From positions 1 through 24,917 of the forward strand of contig DHJC01000018.1 in the NCBI GenBank assembly GCA_002404155.1: 24,917 nt of DNA, written 5' to 3'. This DNA is from Chloroflexi bacterium UBA4730. Lineage in GTDB: Bacteria; Chloroflexota; Limnocylindria; P2-11E. Numbering within the stretch: position 1 is the first letter of the stretch; the number at the start of each line of letters is the position of its first letter. A model generated the notes under the pieces. That model saw only the letters and a list, made by a program, of their open reading frames with translations. It had not been told where the DNA came from and ran no database searches. A program made the position numbers and the translations under genes. This document shows positions 24,072-24,917 of the stretch, one piece after another.

Positions 24072-24917
24072 CTACGGCTTGCGCCACATGCGCCCGTCGC
24101 GGGCGATGAGGAGATCGGCCTCGGTCGGGCCCCACGTGCCGGCGGGGTAGGTCGGGAGGTCGCTCTGCCCGAGCGTCCAGGCGCGTGCGATCGGATCGAC
24201 GAACCGCCACTGCTGCTCGACCTCGTCCTGGCGGGTGAACAGCGTCGCGTCCCCGCGGAGGGCGTCGAGGATGAGCGTCTCGTACGCATCCGGTGCGTCG
24301 ACCATGAACGACGCGCCGTACACGAAGTCCATGTTGACGGAGCGGATCCGGATGCCCTGCACCGGCACCTTCGCCCCGAACTTCAACGAGATGCCCTCGT
24401 CGGGCTGGATCCGCAGCACGAGCGCATTCGGCTCCATGCCCTCCGCCGCCTCGCTCGAGAACACCGCGTGCGGCGCGGCGCGGAACTGGATCGCGATCTC
24501 CGTCGTGCGCTTCGGAAGCCGCTTGCCCGTGCGGAAGTAGAAGGGCGTGCCCTCCCAGCGCCAGTTGTCGATGTACGCGCGGATCGCGAGGAACGTCTCG
24601 GTCTTCGACGTCGACGCGATCCCGTCCTCCTCGTGATACCCCCGGACCGGCGTGCCCTCGACGAATCCCGGTCCGTACTGGCCGCGCACGACGTTCGTGT
24701 CGGTGTCCTCTTGGGAGATCGGACGGATGGCCCGCAGGATCTTGAGCTTCTCGTCCCGTACGGCCTTCGCGTCGAACGACACGGGTGGCTCCATCCCGAC
24801 GAGCGCGACGAGCTGCAGGAGGTGGTTCTGCACGATGTCGCGCAGTGCGCCGGCCCGCTCGTAGTACGCGCCACGCTCCTCGATGCCGAGCGACTCGGCC
24901 ACCGTGATCTGCACGTG
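24072..24917 (-). CDS. zwf: Glucose-6-phosphate dehydrogenase, C-terminal part (cut by window edge)
   Basis: The last 281 codons of Zwf, which oxidises glucose 6-phosphate to 6-phosphogluconolactone with NADP+, the entry to the oxidative pentose phosphate pathway. The N-terminal NADP and active-site part lies beyond the window. Visible C-terminal features are HVQITVAESLGIEERG at the edge, YYERAGALRDIVQNHLLQL, the substrate/structural RGQYG, the YIDNWRWEGTPFYFRTGK segment, the beta-sheet region (IAIQFR, LVLRIQPDEG) and DAYETLILDALRGDATLF before the W-x-F-V-DPI segment. It leads the zwf-opcA-kinase-phosphatase run on the minus strand. Confidence 0.96.
   Translation of the reverse strand, partial: HVQITVAESLGIEERGAYYERAGALRDIVQNHLLQLVALVGMEPPVSFDAKAVRDEKLKILRAIRPISQEDTDTNVVRGQYGPGFVEGTPVRGYHEEDGIASTSKTETFLAIRAYIDNWRWEGTPFYFRTGKRLPKRTTEIAIQFRAAPHAVFSSEAAEGMEPNALVLRIQPDEGISLKFGAKVPVQGIRIRSVNMDFVYGASFMVDAPDAYETLILDALRGDATLFTRQDEVEQQWRFVDPIARAWTLGQSDLPTYPAGTWGPTEADLLIARDGRMWRKP

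Noticed and set aside
21283..24150. A 955-codon open frame on the plus strand across opcA, kinase and PP2C
   Set aside because: The minus strand carries three well-recognised families here with coupled starts. The plus frame is Arg-rich and shows no domain.
1..24917. tRNA/rRNA genes, CRISPR arrays, insertion sequences, prophage or toxin-antitoxin genes
   Set aside because: None could be seen on reading; there is no spacer-repeat array, transposase or integrase motif, and gaps are short (at most about 290 nt).

Overview
This is a GC-rich bacterial chromosome segment built around the replication-initiation region. The order rpmH-rnpA-yidD-yidC-jag on the minus strand, facing dnaA-dnaN-recF-dciA on the plus strand, with DnaA boxes between dnaA and dnaN, marks a probable oriC. 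Monoderm-like traits (PASTA-type kinase, lipoproteins with Ser/Thr/Pro/Ala linkers, OpcA next to Zwf, a Pmt-like enzyme), very high GC, frequent GTG/TTG starts and leaderless-looking promoters suggest an uncultivated Chloroflexota-like (or Actinomycetota-like) lineage. That assignment is inference; no marker was compared with a database.

Layout. 1-1.9 kb: two convergent secreted lipoproteins (SGNH hydrolase; Asp-box beta-propeller) whose stop codons share one CTAG. 1.9-5.9 kb, minus strand: MFS transporter, jag, yidC, yidD, rnpA, rpmH. The stop codons of yidC, jag and the MFS gene are each followed, exactly 10 nt later, by a copy of the same hairpin. 5.9-10.5 kb, plus strand: dnaA, oriC, dnaN, recF, dciA; gyrB does not follow. 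10.65-15.3 kb: a membrane protein with a degenerate PP2C-like domain and an external propeller-like domain, then a rhomboid protease, a DUF151 bifunctional nuclease and lysA. 15.3-20.8 kb: a family-2 polyprenyl-phosphate sugar synthase-like glycosyltransferase, divergent from two membrane glycosyltransferases of the GT-C fold. The second is a 1202-residue tandem GT-C protein whose Pmt half carries a propeller-like insert. 20.8-24.9 kb, minus strand: zwf (cut by the window edge), opcA, a Hanks-type Ser/Thr kinase with one PASTA domain, and an active-looking PP2C phosphatase with a membrane anchor.

How they fit. The first half is conserved information processing: replication start, ribosomal protein L34, RNase P protein, membrane insertase and its RNA-binding partner. 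The second half is about the cell surface and its signalling. The GT2 and GT-C proteins could form an O-glycosylation route, and the Ser/Thr/Pro-rich linkers of lipoproteins in this window would be plausible acceptors. The kinase and phosphatase form a reversible phosphorylation pair placed directly after the G6PDH module. The most unusual items are the predicted pseudophosphatase-propeller protein, the tandem GT-C/Pmt protein with its insert, the stop-codon-linked hairpin repeat, and a palindromic, possibly bidirectional leaderless promoter.
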